NCBI GenBank assembly: GCA_045806965.1 | Contig: JBJMIG010000039.1 | Location: 3,662-67,661, forward strand | DNA length: 64,000 nt | From: DASYTH01 sp045806965 | GTDB lineage: Bacteria > Actinomycetota > Actinomycetes > Mycobacteriales > Pseudonocardiaceae | Direction of reading: 5' to 3' | In this document: positions 8,750 through 18,069 of the stretch, piece by piece | Numbering within the stretch: position 1 is the first letter of the stretch | Layout of the letters: the number at the start of each line of letters is the position of its first letter | Translations under genes and position numbers: made by a program | Notes under the pieces: model-generated | Told to the model about the DNA's origin: nothing | Database searches by the model: none | Seen by the model: the letters and a program-made list of their open reading frames with translations, nothing else

Positions 8750-9898
8750 TCACCCGGGGTGATCGATAGCCAGCCGGTAGCCGCGCTTGACCACGGTCTG
8801 GACCAGGTGCGGCACGGCGACGGCGGCGCGAAGCCGGCCGATGGCGGTCTCCACTGCGTGCTCGTCGACGGTGTCGGCGCGGCCGGAGTGGCGGCGCAGC
8901 ACGCCGGCAAGCGCCCGGCGGGACAGCACCCGCCCCGGGGTCGCGGCGAGCGCGCGGAGCACGGCCATCGGCGCGGGCGGGACCGGACGCAGGTCGCCGT
9001 TGACCACGACGGCCTGGCCGCGCAGCTCGAGTTCGGCGGGCCCGACCCGAAGGCGGGTGGCCCTGGCCGGCAGCGCGACACACAGCTCGCGGACCAGCGA
9101 ACCGATCCGCGCCCGCTCCGGCTGGATCACCGGGATTCCCTTGCGGGACAACGGTCCTGCCGTGATCGGGCCGACGCAGGCGACCAGCACCTTGCCACGC
9201 AGCAACGCCACCAGCTCGTCCAGCCGCCCACCCCGCTCGGCCGCGCGCAGCACGCTGGCCGCGGCCGGCGCGCTGGTGAAGGAGAGCGCGTCGACCTGAC
9301 CGGCGAGCACGCCGTCCAACATCCGCTCAAGCGACGTCGGATCGGCCGGGCCGGTCCACCGGTACACCGAGATCTCCACCACGTCCGCGCCGTTGCCGCG
9401 CAGCGTGTCCACGAACTCGGGCAACGGCTCGCCATGCAGCTGCACCGCGATCCGCTTGCCCCGCACGCCCGACTCCAGCAGGTACTCCAGCAGCTCGGCG
9501 CTCGCCTCGGACTGGGGCGACCAGTGCTCGACCAGCCCGGCGGCCCGCACCGCGCCCTTCGCCTTCGGCCCTCTGGCGAGCACCCGGGCGCCGCCGAGCC
9601 GGGTTCGCAGCGCGTCGCCGAGACCCCAGCCCTCGGCCGCCTCGACCCAGCCGCGGAAGCCGATCCCCGTGGTGGCCACCGCCACGTCGACCGGACCGTC
9701 CAGCAGGCTCTGGGTGGCGCTGCGCAGCCTGGTGTCGTCCTCGACCGGGACGATCCGGATCGCCGGTCCATAGTGGACGGTCGCGCCACGCCGTTCGAGC
9801 AGCGCACCCAACTCGTCCGCCCGCCGCGCCGCGGTCACGCCGATGGTGTAGCCGGCCAGGGGCGGGACGTCCACGGGCACCTCCGCGGCCACCCTCAC
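8750..9898 (-). CDS. nnaR: NnaR-like regulator: HemD (uroporphyrinogen-III synthase) fold plus winged-helix domain
   Basis: About 260 N-terminal residues form the two-lobed HemD fold, starting LAGYTIGVTAARRADEL. The last 90 or so residues are an OmpR/PhoB-type winged helix (RVLSRRALAGVLRR ... VKRGYRLAID). In Streptomyces and Mycobacterium smegmatis this architecture is NnaR, which acts with GlnR to activate nitrate/nitrite assimilation genes. It is not expected to be the housekeeping HemD. It lies 25 bp downstream of nirD on the same strand, supporting that role. I chose the GTG at 9898 because the frame upstream overlaps nirD and shows no HemD homology; ATG 9958 is the alternative. The protein would be 382 aa. 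Confidence 0.88.
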   Translation of the reverse strand: MRVAAEVPVDVPPLAGYTIGVTAARRADELGALLERRGATVHYGPAIRIVPVEDDTRLRSATQSLLDGPVDVAVATTGIGFRGWVEAAEGWGLGDALRTRLGGARVLARGPKAKGAVRAAGLVEHWSPQSEASAELLEYLLESGVRGKRIAVQLHGEPLPEFVDTLRGNGADVVEISVYRWTGPADPTSLERMLDGVLAGQVDALSFTSAPAAASVLRAAERGGRLDELVALLRGKVLVACVGPITAGPLSRKGIPVIQPERARIGSLVRELCVALPARATRLRVGPAELELRGQAVVVNGDLRPVPPAPMAVLRALAATPGRVLSRRALAGVLRRHSGRADTVDEHAVETAIGRLRAAVAVPHLVQTVVKRGYRLAIDHPG

Positions 9899-9923
9899 GA
9901 CAGCTGCCCGCTGGCTCGCTCGC

Positions 9924-10271
9924 TCATCGCGGCGGCCCGACGAGCACGGTGTCGCCATCGAGCCGAACCGGGTACGCCACGACCGACACCGCCGGCGCCT
10001 CGACACACCTGCCGGTGCGCAACTCGAACGCCTGCTTGTACACGGGCGACACGACCACCGGCACACCGCCCCGGTCCCCCACAATGCCCCTGGAGAGTAC
10101 CGCCGCGCGACTGAACGGGTCCATATTGGACAGTGCGAACACCTCGCCGGAACCGGCCAGGAACACGGCCACCTGGGTGCCGTCGGGCAGCAGCGCGGCC
10201 ACGCCGAGGTTCGGCCGCAGCGCGGCGACCCGGCACACCGCGGTCCAGGTTTCCTCGTGCAGCGCGGTCAC
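9924..10271 (-). CDS. nirD: Nitrite reductase (NADH) small subunit NirD
   Basis: The 115-residue protein is a Rieske-like fold of the NirD type. It carries DGTQVAVFLAGSGEVFALSNMDPFSRAAVLSRG and then the SPVYKQAFELRTGRC segment; the usual Rieske Cys/His cluster ligands are absent, as is normal for NirD. It supports the cytosolic NADH-dependent nitrite reductase NirB. The GTG start overlaps the nirB stop as GTGA, showing translational coupling and fixing the start. Confidence 0.93.
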   Translation of the reverse strand: MTALHEETWTAVCRVAALRPNLGVAALLPDGTQVAVFLAGSGEVFALSNMDPFSRAAVLSRGIVGDRGGVPVVVSPVYKQAFELRTGRCVEAPAVSVVAYPVRLDGDTVLVGPPR

Positions 10272-12775
10272 CTGGCCAGCACCCCTGGGATGCCGAGCGG
10301 CACCCGTTGGCCGCGTTCCGCACGGAAGGCGATGGTCGGATCCGGGGTGCCGGGTGCGTTGACGAACGAGGTGAACCTCGCGAGCTTGTCCGGATCCTCC
10401 AGCACACCACGCCATTCGTCGGTGTAGCAGTCGATGTGTCGGCCCATGGCCGCCTCCAGGTCCGCGCAGATACCGAGGGTGTCGTCCACGATCACGTCGC
10501 GCAGGTGGTCGAGGCCGCCGTCCATCGCCTCGATCCAGCCCGCGGTGCGCTGTAACCGGTCGGCGGTGCGCACGTAGAACATCAGGAACCGGTCGATCAG
10601 CCGGATCAGCGCCGAGGTGTCCACATCGGACACCAGTAGGTCGGCGTGCCGCGGCCGGAACCCGCCGTTGCCGCCGACGTAGAGGTTCCAGCCGTGCTCG
10701 GTGGCGATCACGCCGAAGTCCTTGCCCCTGGCCTCGGCGCACTCCCTGGCGCAGCCGGACACCGCGGCCTTGATCTTGTGCGGAGCACGCAGCCCCCGGT
10801 ACCGCAGTTCCAGCCGGATGGCCAGACCGACCGAGTCCTGCACGCCGTAGCGGCACCAGGTGGTCCCGACGCAGGATTTCACCGTGCGCAGCGCCTTGCC
10901 GTAGGCGTGCCCGGACTCGAAGCCGGCGTCGACCAGCCGCCGCCAGATCGCCGGCAACTGGTCGACGGTCGCGCCGAGCAGGTCGATCCGCTGCCCGCCG
11001 GTAATCTTGGTGTACAGCCCGAAATCGCGCGCCACCTCAGCGATCACCAACAACTTCTCCGGGGCGATCTCGCCGCCCGGAATCCTGGGGATCACCGAGT
11101 AGGTGCCGTTGCGCTGGAGGTTGGCCAGGAAGTGGTCGTTGGTGTCCTGCAACGAGGCCTGCTCACCGTCGAGCACGTGCCCCGCGCCGAGGGAGGCCAG
11201 AATCGAGGCCACGGCGGGCTTACACAGGTCACAGCCGGTGCCCGTGCCGTGCCTGGAGATCAGCTCGCGGAACGTGCGGATGCCGGTGGACGACACGATC
11301 TCGAACAACTCGGCCCGGCTCTGCCCGAAGTGCTCGCACAGTGCCGTGGACTGGGTGACCCCGGCCACGGTGAGCAGTTGCTTGAGCATCGGTACGCACG
11401 AGCCGCAGCCGGTGCCCGCCCGGGTACCCGCCTTGAGCGCCGCGACATCCGCCCAGCCTCCGGTGATGGCGGCGTCGATCGACGCCCGGGTCACCGCGTG
11501 GCAGGAACAGACCTGCGCATCCGCGGGCAGCGCGCCGACTCCGAGGCCCGCGCCGGCCGCGTCCGTCGCGGGGCCGATCAGCGCGGCGGGATCCCCCGGC
11601 AGCGGCCGGCCGACCAGAGGGCGCAGCATGGTGTACGCGGTCGCGTCGCCGACCAGTACGCCACCGAGCAGCGTGCGCGCGTCGTCGGAGACCACCAGCT
11701 TGCGGTAGGACCCGGAGACCGCGTCGTTGAACACGACCTCGAGCGCGCCCTCGGTCTTGGCGTGTGCGTCACCGAAGCTGGCCACGTCCACCCCGAGCAG
11801 CTTGAGCTTGGTCGAGGTGTCCGCGCCGGGGAAGGTCGCGGCACCACCGAGCAGCCGGTCCGCGACCACCTCGGCCATCGCGTAACCCGGCGCGACCAGC
11901 CCATACACCCGACCGTCGAGGCAGGCGCACTCACCAACCGCATAGATGTCCGGATCGCTGGTGCGGCAACCTGTCCCGACGGCGACGCCGCCGCGCGCCC
12001 CGAGCGCCAACCCGGCATCCCGGGCCAGCTCATCGCGCGGTCGCACCCCCGCGGAGAACACCACGAGGTCCAGGTCGAGCTCGGTTCCGTTGGACAGCAG
12101 GGCGATCAGCCGCGGACCGTCCCCGGTGACGGACGACGCCGAAGTGCCGGCGTGCACGGTGACATCCAGGTTCTCGATCAACCGCCGGAGCAGCGCGCCG
12201 CCGCCCTCGTCCACCTGCAACGGCATCAACCACGGCCCCAGCTCCACCACGTGCGGGGAGAACCCCATGTCGCGCAACGCCTTGGCCGCCTCAAGGCCGA
12301 GCAGCCCGCCGCCGACCACCATGGCGGCCCGCCGACCCCGGCCCACCGCCGCGGCGGACGCCCGAATCGCGTCCAGGTCCTCGATGGTCCGGTAGACGTG
12401 GCAACCGGGCAGATCGCGCCCCGGCACGGGAGGCACGAACGGCACCGACCCGGTGGCCAGCACCAGCGCGTCGTAGCCCTGGACGAACCCGCCGGCCGTG
12501 GTCACCGTCCGCGTGGTCCGGTCCAGCGTCGCGACCCGGTCACCGAGCCGCATCGTCACCAGCGCGTCGGCCGCGAAGTCCGCACCGTCCAAGGTGAGCC
12601 GGTCCGGATTCCAGTCATCCACATATGACGAGAGCGCCACTCGGTCGTAGGCCGGCCGAGGTTCCTCGGCCAGCACCACGACCCGCCAGTTGCCGTCGGT
12701 GTCCCGGTCCCGAATGGCCTGGACCATCCGGTGACCGACCATGCCGTTGCCAACGACGACCAGTGTCCGACTCAT
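10268..12775 (-). CDS. nirB: Assimilatory nitrite reductase (NADH) large subunit NirB
   Basis: The 835-residue protein reduces nitrite to ammonium in the cytosol. An N-terminal FAD/NAD(P)H oxidoreductase (VVVGNGMVGHR at 7-17, second dinucleotide fold near 152-160) is followed by a BFD-like [2Fe-2S] domain (C423, C425, C457, C460) and a second CDLC pair at 515-518. Next comes a ferredoxin-like half domain and the sirohaem/[4Fe-4S] site with C635, C641, C675 and C679 (C-x5-C...C-x3-C). The length is usual for NirB. It heads the nirB-nirD-nnaR unit and is preceded by a GlnR-type box 24-61 bp upstream of its ATG. Confidence 0.97.
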   Translation of the reverse strand: MSRTLVVVGNGMVGHRMVQAIRDRDTDGNWRVVVLAEEPRPAYDRVALSSYVDDWNPDRLTLDGADFAADALVTMRLGDRVATLDRTTRTVTTAGGFVQGYDALVLATGSVPFVPPVPGRDLPGCHVYRTIEDLDAIRASAAAVGRGRRAAMVVGGGLLGLEAAKALRDMGFSPHVVELGPWLMPLQVDEGGGALLRRLIENLDVTVHAGTSASSVTGDGPRLIALLSNGTELDLDLVVFSAGVRPRDELARDAGLALGARGGVAVGTGCRTSDPDIYAVGECACLDGRVYGLVAPGYAMAEVVADRLLGGAATFPGADTSTKLKLLGVDVASFGDAHAKTEGALEVVFNDAVSGSYRKLVVSDDARTLLGGVLVGDATAYTMLRPLVGRPLPGDPAALIGPATDAAGAGLGVGALPADAQVCSCHAVTRASIDAAITGGWADVAALKAGTRAGTGCGSCVPMLKQLLTVAGVTQSTALCEHFGQSRAELFEIVSSTGIRTFRELISRHGTGTGCDLCKPAVASILASLGAGHVLDGEQASLQDTNDHFLANLQRNGTYSVIPRIPGGEIAPEKLLVIAEVARDFGLYTKITGGQRIDLLGATVDQLPAIWRRLVDAGFESGHAYGKALRTVKSCVGTTWCRYGVQDSVGLAIRLELRYRGLRAPHKIKAAVSGCARECAEARGKDFGVIATEHGWNLYVGGNGGFRPRHADLLVSDVDTSALIRLIDRFLMFYVRTADRLQRTAGWIEAMDGGLDHLRDVIVDDTLGICADLEAAMGRHIDCYTDEWRGVLEDPDKLARFTSFVNAPGTPDPTIAFRAERGQRVPLGIPGVLAR

Positions 12776-12798
12776 GGGGACAATGCTTGACGGCCGCC

Positions 12799-12836
12799 GT
12801 GTCAGACCCGGATCGCCCCGGTTTCGGCGGCGTTAC
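12799..12836 (-). promoter_or_regulatory. GlnR-type operator upstream of nirB
   Basis: On the minus strand 12836-12821 reads GTAAC-GCCGCC-GAAAC, a perfect match to the actinobacterial GlnR a/b half-site pattern gTnAC-n6-GAAAC. After another 6 bp come GATCC (12814-12810) and, 6 bp later, GACAC (12803-12799), a degenerate second pair with the correct spacing. The centre is about 43 bp upstream of the nirB ATG. GlnR is not encoded in the window. Confidence 0.75.
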
Positions 12837-12890
12837 GGACAACTCTCGCCGCAGGTGGGAGGCCGGTGCGACCGGCTGGGACCCGACCGG

Positions 12891-14420
12891 TCAGACCCGG
12901 GCGTGTGCGAGGCTCGGTAGCCGGTCGACCGCGAACGACCGGCGCAGGTAGCAGAACCACGTCATGGCCGCGAACACCACGTAGGCGCCGAGGAAGACGT
13001 AGAGCGCCGAAACGGACCAGTCCGCGTTGGCCGCCGCGACCGCGGTCTTCTCCGCCGCTGTTCTCGCGGCGGATACCTTCGCCGTGACGTCCAGACTGGC
13101 CTGGCGGAACGCGACCTGGATGAGGAACCCCCCGAACGCCCCCACCGCGCCGGCGATGCCGATCGCGGCGGCCGCCTCCCGCTTGAACCGCAACAGGGTC
13201 GGCGCGGGGTCGAGCCCCTTCGCCTCGACCTCCTCGCGGCCGAGCGCGCTGAAGATCAGCGGGATCATCCGGTAGGTGGAGCCGTTGGCCGCGCCGGACA
13301 GCAGGAAGATCACCAGGTAGGAGCCGAAGAACAGGGCGAAGCCGTGCTGCCGCACGCCGACGACGGCGAGGGCGGTGAACAGTCCCATGCCGATGAAGCA
13401 CCACAGGGTGACGGTCGATCCGCCGATCCGGTCGGAGAGCCAGCCGCCGAACGGCCGGGCCACCGAGCCGATCAAGGCGCCGACGAACCCCAGCCCGGCC
13501 AGATAGGTGGCGATGAACGGGTTGGCGGCGAGGAACTCCGGGAAGGTGTTCTTGATCACCAATGGCAGCGCGAAGGAGTAGCCGATGAACGAGCCGAAGG
13601 TGCCGATGTAGAGCACGGACATGATCCAGGTCTGACTGTGCCCCAAGGCATTCACATAGGACCGCGCGTCCGAGCGCGCCTGGGTGAGGCTGTCCATGAA
13701 CAGCCAGGCGCAGATCGCCGCCGCCACCACGAGCGGAATCCAGACCAGGCCGGCATAGGCCATGTGCACCGGGTGCCGGGGCAGCCGAGCGGCCGCAGCC
13801 GGCACGCCGATGATCAGTACCAGCGGCACCACGAGCTGCACCATGGCCACGCCCAGGTTGCCCCCGGCCGCGTTGAGCCCGAGCGCGAAACCCTTGTGCC
13901 GCTCCGGATAGAAGAACGAGATGTTGGCCATCGACGAGGAGAAGTTCCCGCCGCCGACGCCGGCCGCGGCCGCGCACAGGAACAGCACCCAGAACTGGGT
14001 GTCGTGCGCCTGCCCGGCAAGCCAGCCGCTCGGCACCAGCACGGCCAGCAGGACGCTCGGGATGAGCAGCAGCGTCGCGCTCAGGCCGGTCCACAGCCGG
14101 CCGCCGAAGCGCGGCACCGCGAACGTGTAGGGAATGCGCAGGGTCGAGCCGACCAGGTTGGGTATCGCGGTCAGCCAGAACGACTCGGCCAGGGTCATGC
14201 TCAACCCGATGTTCGCCAGGTTGATCACCACGACCGACCAGAGCACCCAGATGGCGAACCCGAGGTGTTCGGCGAAGATCGAGAAGATCAGGTTCTTGCG
14301 GGCGATGCGGCGGCCGGTGCTCGCCCAGAACCGCTCGTCGTCCGGCTCCCAGTCATCGATCCACCGGCCGCCGCGGCGGCTCGTCGGCCGCGTGGCCATT
14401 ACCTCGGTCTGGACGCTCAT
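12891..14420 (-). CDS. narK: Nitrate/nitrite transporter NarK (major facilitator family)
   Basis: The 509-residue integral membrane protein has about 12 hydrophobic helices. It carries the nitrate-porter signature GVGGGNFSSSMANISFF and, after a second loop, AGLGFVGALIGSVARPFGGW. It imports nitrate and may exchange nitrite. An N-terminal soluble stretch (DDWEPDDERFW) precedes helix 1, and a soluble loop of roughly 45 residues lies between the last two helices. The ATG at 14420 overlaps the stop of the upstream electron-transfer gene as ATGA, so it is co-translated with the nitrate reductase genes. The 115-bp gap to nirB holds the GlnR box. Confidence 0.95.
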   Translation of the reverse strand: MSVQTEVMATRPTSRRGGRWIDDWEPDDERFWASTGRRIARKNLIFSIFAEHLGFAIWVLWSVVVINLANIGLSMTLAESFWLTAIPNLVGSTLRIPYTFAVPRFGGRLWTGLSATLLLIPSVLLAVLVPSGWLAGQAHDTQFWVLFLCAAAAGVGGGNFSSSMANISFFYPERHKGFALGLNAAGGNLGVAMVQLVVPLVLIIGVPAAAARLPRHPVHMAYAGLVWIPLVVAAAICAWLFMDSLTQARSDARSYVNALGHSQTWIMSVLYIGTFGSFIGYSFALPLVIKNTFPEFLAANPFIATYLAGLGFVGALIGSVARPFGGWLSDRIGGSTVTLWCFIGMGLFTALAVVGVRQHGFALFFGSYLVIFLLSGAANGSTYRMIPLIFSALGREEVEAKGLDPAPTLLRFKREAAAAIGIAGAVGAFGGFLIQVAFRQASLDVTAKVSAARTAAEKTAVAAANADWSVSALYVFLGAYVVFAAMTWFCYLRRSFAVDRLPSLAHARV

Positions 14421-15847
14421 CCGGCTCCCTCCACGGGTTCGGCCGCGGAAAGCCAGTCGGCGATCCCGCGGACGGTGTCCCGGCAACCGCCACATCCGGT
14501 GGTGGCTCGGGTCGACGTGACCAGCCCGCCGAGACCACGGGCGCCGCGGCGCCATGCGGAGACGAGCTGGCCCTTGGTGACGGTGTTGCACCGGCAGACC
14601 AGGGCGGCCGCCGGCAGTTCCGCCGGGGTGTGTGCGGCGGTGGCGGCGCCGCTGCCGAGCAGCAGCACCAGCCGGTCCGACGGGGCGGGCACCCGGCGGT
14701 CGTACAGCTGGATGATGGCGGCGGCGGTGTCCGGCGCGCCGAGCACGATCGCACCGGCCACCAGGCCCTCGCGCAGCACCAACTTGGCGTACCGGCCACG
14801 GGTCGGGTCCTGCAGGCAGAGCACCTCGGCGTCGGTGCTGTCCGCATCGACGTGCACCTCGCCGAGCGCGGCCAGGTCCACGTCGCGGGCCTTGAGCCGG
14901 GTGAGCACCGGGGTGCCGAGGTAGCGGGCCGCCGGGTTCTCCCCGGTGACCAGGTCGGCGAGCACTGACGCCTGCTCCCAGGCCGGTTGTACCAACCCGC
15001 TCACCGTGCCCGGGTGGCGCGCGCAGTCGCCCATCGCGTGCACGCTGGGGTCGTTGGTGCGCAACGAGTCGTCCACCAGGATGCCGCGGTCCACGGCCAG
15101 CCCGGCCGCTTCGGCGAGCGCGGTCTGCGGTTTGACTCCGGCCGCGACTACGACCAGGTCCGCGTCGACCAGGCCGCCGTCGTCCAGCTTCAGCCCGTCG
15201 CCCGGCAGGTAGCGCGCGGCGAGCACGCCGAACCGGAACTCGATGCCGAGCGCGGCCAAGGTTCTGGCGAGTACGGCTGCGGCGGCCGGGTCGAGCTGGC
15301 GTTCCATGAGGTGGCCGACCGGGTGCACCACGGTGACCCGGCAGCCTCGGCCGGCGAGACCGCGCGCCGCCTCCACGCCGAGCAGCCCACCGCCGAGCAC
15401 CGCGACCCGGGCGCCGGGCCGGGCCAGGTCCAGTATCCGGGCGCAGTCGTCCATGGTGCGAAAGGCGACCACGCCGGGTGCCGGCTCCCGGTCCTCGCCG
15501 AGCAGCCCCTCGGTCGGCGGCAACCAGGACCGGCTGCCGGTGGCCAGCACCAGCACGTCATAGTCCACGGTGGACCCATCGGCCGCGGTGACCCGGCGTG
15601 CGGTGCGGTTGATCTCGCACACCGCGACACCGATTCGCCGGTCCACGTTCGGCGGCTCCGGCAGCCGGACCAGTTCAGGTGCGAGCGAACCGCTCAGCAC
15701 CGAGGACAGCAGCACCCGGTTGTACGCGGGATGCCGCTCCGCCCCGAACACGGTGATCTCCACCGACACGGCCGGATCCCGCCTGCGGACCTCCTCGGCC
15801 AGGCGGGCGCCCGCCATGCCGTTGCCGACGATCACCAGCCGGGTCAC
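14417..15847 (-). CDS. Assimilatory nitrate reductase electron-transfer subunit (NasB/NirB N-terminal-like FAD oxidoreductase)
   Basis: The 476-residue protein resembles the front half of NirB. It begins with VTRLVIVGNGMAGARLAEE (FAD-binding), has a second nucleotide fold VAVLGGGLLGVEAARGL, and ends with a BFD-like [2Fe-2S] domain (CRCNTVTKG ... TTGCGGC). It lacks the sirohaem domain, so it most likely passes electrons from NAD(P)H to NasA. The GTG start overlaps the nasA stop (GTGA) and its own stop overlaps the narK start (ATGA). This fixes both ends and shows a tightly coupled nasA-nasB-narK unit. Confidence 0.9.
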   Translation of the reverse strand: MTRLVIVGNGMAGARLAEEVRRRDPAVSVEITVFGAERHPAYNRVLLSSVLSGSLAPELVRLPEPPNVDRRIGVAVCEINRTARRVTAADGSTVDYDVLVLATGSRSWLPPTEGLLGEDREPAPGVVAFRTMDDCARILDLARPGARVAVLGGGLLGVEAARGLAGRGCRVTVVHPVGHLMERQLDPAAAAVLARTLAALGIEFRFGVLAARYLPGDGLKLDDGGLVDADLVVVAAGVKPQTALAEAAGLAVDRGILVDDSLRTNDPSVHAMGDCARHPGTVSGLVQPAWEQASVLADLVTGENPAARYLGTPVLTRLKARDVDLAALGEVHVDADSTDAEVLCLQDPTRGRYAKLVLREGLVAGAIVLGAPDTAAAIIQLYDRRVPAPSDRLVLLLGSGAATAAHTPAELPAAALVCRCNTVTKGQLVSAWRRGARGLGGLVTSTRATTGCGGCRDTVRGIADWLSAAEPVEGAG

Positions 15848-17886
15848 GAGCCGGCCGCCGATGGCGTGAGGCGGACCGCGCACACCTTGAACTCGGGCAT
15901 CCGGCTGACCGGATCCAGTGCCGGGTTCGTGATCAGATTGGCCCGCTGCCCGTCCGGGAAGTGGAACGGCAGGAACACCAGGTCCGGCTGGATCGAGGCG
16001 ACGCAGCGCACCCTGGCCCGCACCGAGCCGCGCCGGGAGGTGACCAGCGCGGCGTCGCCGTCGGCCAGCCCCGCCCGCTCGGCGGTGTCCGGGTGCACCT
16101 CGACGAACGCCTCGGGTACCGCATCGGCCAGCTCGCCCACCAGCCGGGTCTGCGCACCGGACTGGTAGTGCTGAAGTACCCGGCCCGTGGTGGCCTGCAA
16201 GGGAAAATCCTGGTCGGGTGATTCGGACGGTCCACTGTAGACAACCGGAACGAACCGCGCCCGGCCGTCCGGATGGTCGAACCGGTCGAGAAACATCCGC
16301 GGCGTGCCGGGATGGTCCGATGACGGCACCGGCCAGTGCAGCGCCTCCCCCGCGCGGAGCCGCTCATAGCTGATTCCGGAGTAGTCGGCCGGCCCACCGG
16401 CCGACGCCAGGCGAAGCTCGTCGAACACCCGCTCCGCGATGGTGGGGAACCGTTGCGTCGGCTGACCGAGCCGGACCGCGAGGCCGTGCAACACCTCCAG
16501 ATCGGTGCGGACCCCGTCGGGCGGGTCCACCGCCCTGCGGCGCAACAACACCCGGCCTTCGAGGTTGGTCATCGTGCCGTCCTCCTCCGCCCACTGGGTG
16601 ACCGGCAGTACCACGTCGGCAAGCGCGGCGGTCTCCGACAGCACCAGGTCGGCAACCACGAGCAGGTCCGCCGCGGCCAGCCGGCCACTCACCCGGCCGG
16701 CATCCGGCGCGGACACGATGACGTTGCTGCCGAACACAAGCAGGCCGCGCGGGCCGGCCGGGGTGCCAAGCGAGCTGAGCAGCTCATAGGCCGACCGGCC
16801 CGGTCCAGGAAGCGACTCCGGCTCGACGCCCCAGACCCGCGCCACGTGCTCGCGTGCGGCCGGGTCGTCGATGCGGCGGTAGCCGGGCAGTTGGTCCGCC
16901 TTCTGGCCGTGCTCCCGGCCGCCCTGCCCGTTGCCCTGGCCGGTCAGGCAGCCGTAGCCGGAGCCGGGCCGGCCGGGCAGCCCGAATGCCAGTGCGAGGT
17001 TGATCCAGGCGTTGACCGTGTCCGCGCCGTCCGCGTGCTGCTCGGTGCCTCGGCCGGTCAGGAGGTAGGCGTTCGTCGCGCCGGCAAGAAGTTCCGCCAC
17101 CGCGCGTTGGTCGGCGGCGGCTACTCCGGTGACTCGTTCCACCCGCTCCGGCCACCACTGCGCGGCAATCGACCAGACCTCGTCGAAACCGTTCGTGCGC
17201 CGGGCGATGTACTCCTTGTCCACCAGTGCGCCGGCCACCGCGGCGTGCAGGATTCCCAGCGCCAGGGCCAGATCCGTGCCCGGCGCCGGTCGCAGGTGCA
17301 GGCTTGCCCGCTCGGCGGTCATGCTGCGCCGGGGGTCCACCACGACCAACGCGGCGTCGCTGAGGTGCCGCAGGAACGGCGGCATGGTCTCCGCCGGGTT
17401 CGCGCCGGCCAGCACGACCACGTCGGCACCGGCCAGATCCGTTACCGGGAAGGGAAGGCCACGATCGGTACCGAACGCGCGCAGGCCCCCGGCGGCCGCG
17501 GCGGACATGCAGAACCGTCCGTTGTAGTCGATCTGCGCGGTGCCAAGGGCCACCCTGGCGAACTTGCCGAGCAGGTAGGCCTTCTCGTTGGTGAGCCCAC
17601 CACCGCCGAACACCGCGACCGCGTCGGGCCCGGATTCGGTCTGCAACCGCAGGATTCGCGACGCGACCAGGTCGAGCGCGGTGTCCCAACTCGTCGGTTG
17701 GAGCTCGCCGGCCGCCCTGACCAGCGGGGTGGTCAACCGGGCCGGCGAACTCAGTAGCGCGCCGGCGGTCCAGCCCTTCTGGCACAGCCCTCCGCCGCTG
17801 GTCGGGAACTCGCGGGGCGCCACCGTCTGGCCGGTCAGCCGCATGCCGCATTGCAGCGCGCAGTAAGGACAGTGCGTGTCGGTCAC
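15844..17886 (-). CDS. nasA: Assimilatory nitrate reductase catalytic subunit NasA (molybdopterin, [4Fe-4S])
   Basis: The protein belongs to the molybdopterin-guanine-dinucleotide oxidoreductases. The N-terminus has HCPYCALQCG and then GGLCQKGW, giving C-x2-C-x3-C-x21-C for a [4Fe-4S] cluster. Mo-bisMGD binding follows (VFGGGGLTNEKAYLLGKFAR) and the C-terminal dinucleotide-binding domain ends near FPLQATTGRVLQHY. It reduces nitrate to nitrite in the cytosol. The frame stays open to 18036, but I chose GTG 17886 because family members begin shortly before the first cysteine. GTG 17967 is another candidate, and neither has a clear ribosome-binding site. The length is about 680 aa. Confidence 0.93.
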   Translation of the reverse strand: MTDTHCPYCALQCGMRLTGQTVAPREFPTSGGGLCQKGWTAGALLSSPARLTTPLVRAAGELQPTSWDTALDLVASRILRLQTESGPDAVAVFGGGGLTNEKAYLLGKFARVALGTAQIDYNGRFCMSAAAAGGLRAFGTDRGLPFPVTDLAGADVVVLAGANPAETMPPFLRHLSDAALVVVDPRRSMTAERASLHLRPAPGTDLALALGILHAAVAGALVDKEYIARRTNGFDEVWSIAAQWWPERVERVTGVAAADQRAVAELLAGATNAYLLTGRGTEQHADGADTVNAWINLALAFGLPGRPGSGYGCLTGQGNGQGGREHGQKADQLPGYRRIDDPAAREHVARVWGVEPESLPGPGRSAYELLSSLGTPAGPRGLLVFGSNVIVSAPDAGRVSGRLAAADLLVVADLVLSETAALADVVLPVTQWAEEDGTMTNLEGRVLLRRRAVDPPDGVRTDLEVLHGLAVRLGQPTQRFPTIAERVFDELRLASAGGPADYSGISYERLRAGEALHWPVPSSDHPGTPRMFLDRFDHPDGRARFVPVVYSGPSESPDQDFPLQATTGRVLQHYQSGAQTRLVGELADAVPEAFVEVHPDTAERAGLADGDAALVTSRRGSVRARVRCVASIQPDLVFLPFHFPDGQRANLITNPALDPVSRMPEFKVCAVRLTPSAAGS

Positions 17887-17989
17887 CAGGGGAACGTAGG
17901 AAGGCGTTGTTACCCGGACGTGCCGTCGTGTTTCCGGCAGGCGAACTTGGCTGCTCCTCCGGCGCACACATTCGGTGAGAACACCGTCG

Positions 17990-18069
17990 CTACTATTGAG
18001 TAACTTTCTACCGGTCAGTAATATGACGTTCACCACAGGCCAACGAAGCCCTGCTCATGGAGGTCCTCC
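17990..18069. promoter_or_regulatory. Divergent nasA/lipase promoter region with a TetR-like motif
   Basis: This stretch is clearly less GC-rich than its surroundings. It contains TACCGGTCAGTA at 18009-18020, one base different from the paired motif at 23145-23182, and the inverted pair GTCA...TGAC at 18014-18027. GTAAC-like pieces suggest a weak GlnR/NnaR site, but no full box is present. GGAGGT at 18059-18064 is the ribosome-binding site of the lipase. Confidence 0.45.

Noticed and set aside
8750..9898. HemD-like protein considered as the haem-pathway uroporphyrinogen-III synthase
   Set aside because: The C-terminal winged helix and the place beside nirBD fit NnaR better; no other haem genes are near.
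10646..12628. Long plus-strand frame opposite nirB
   Set aside because: It is a complement shadow of nirB without recognisable domains.
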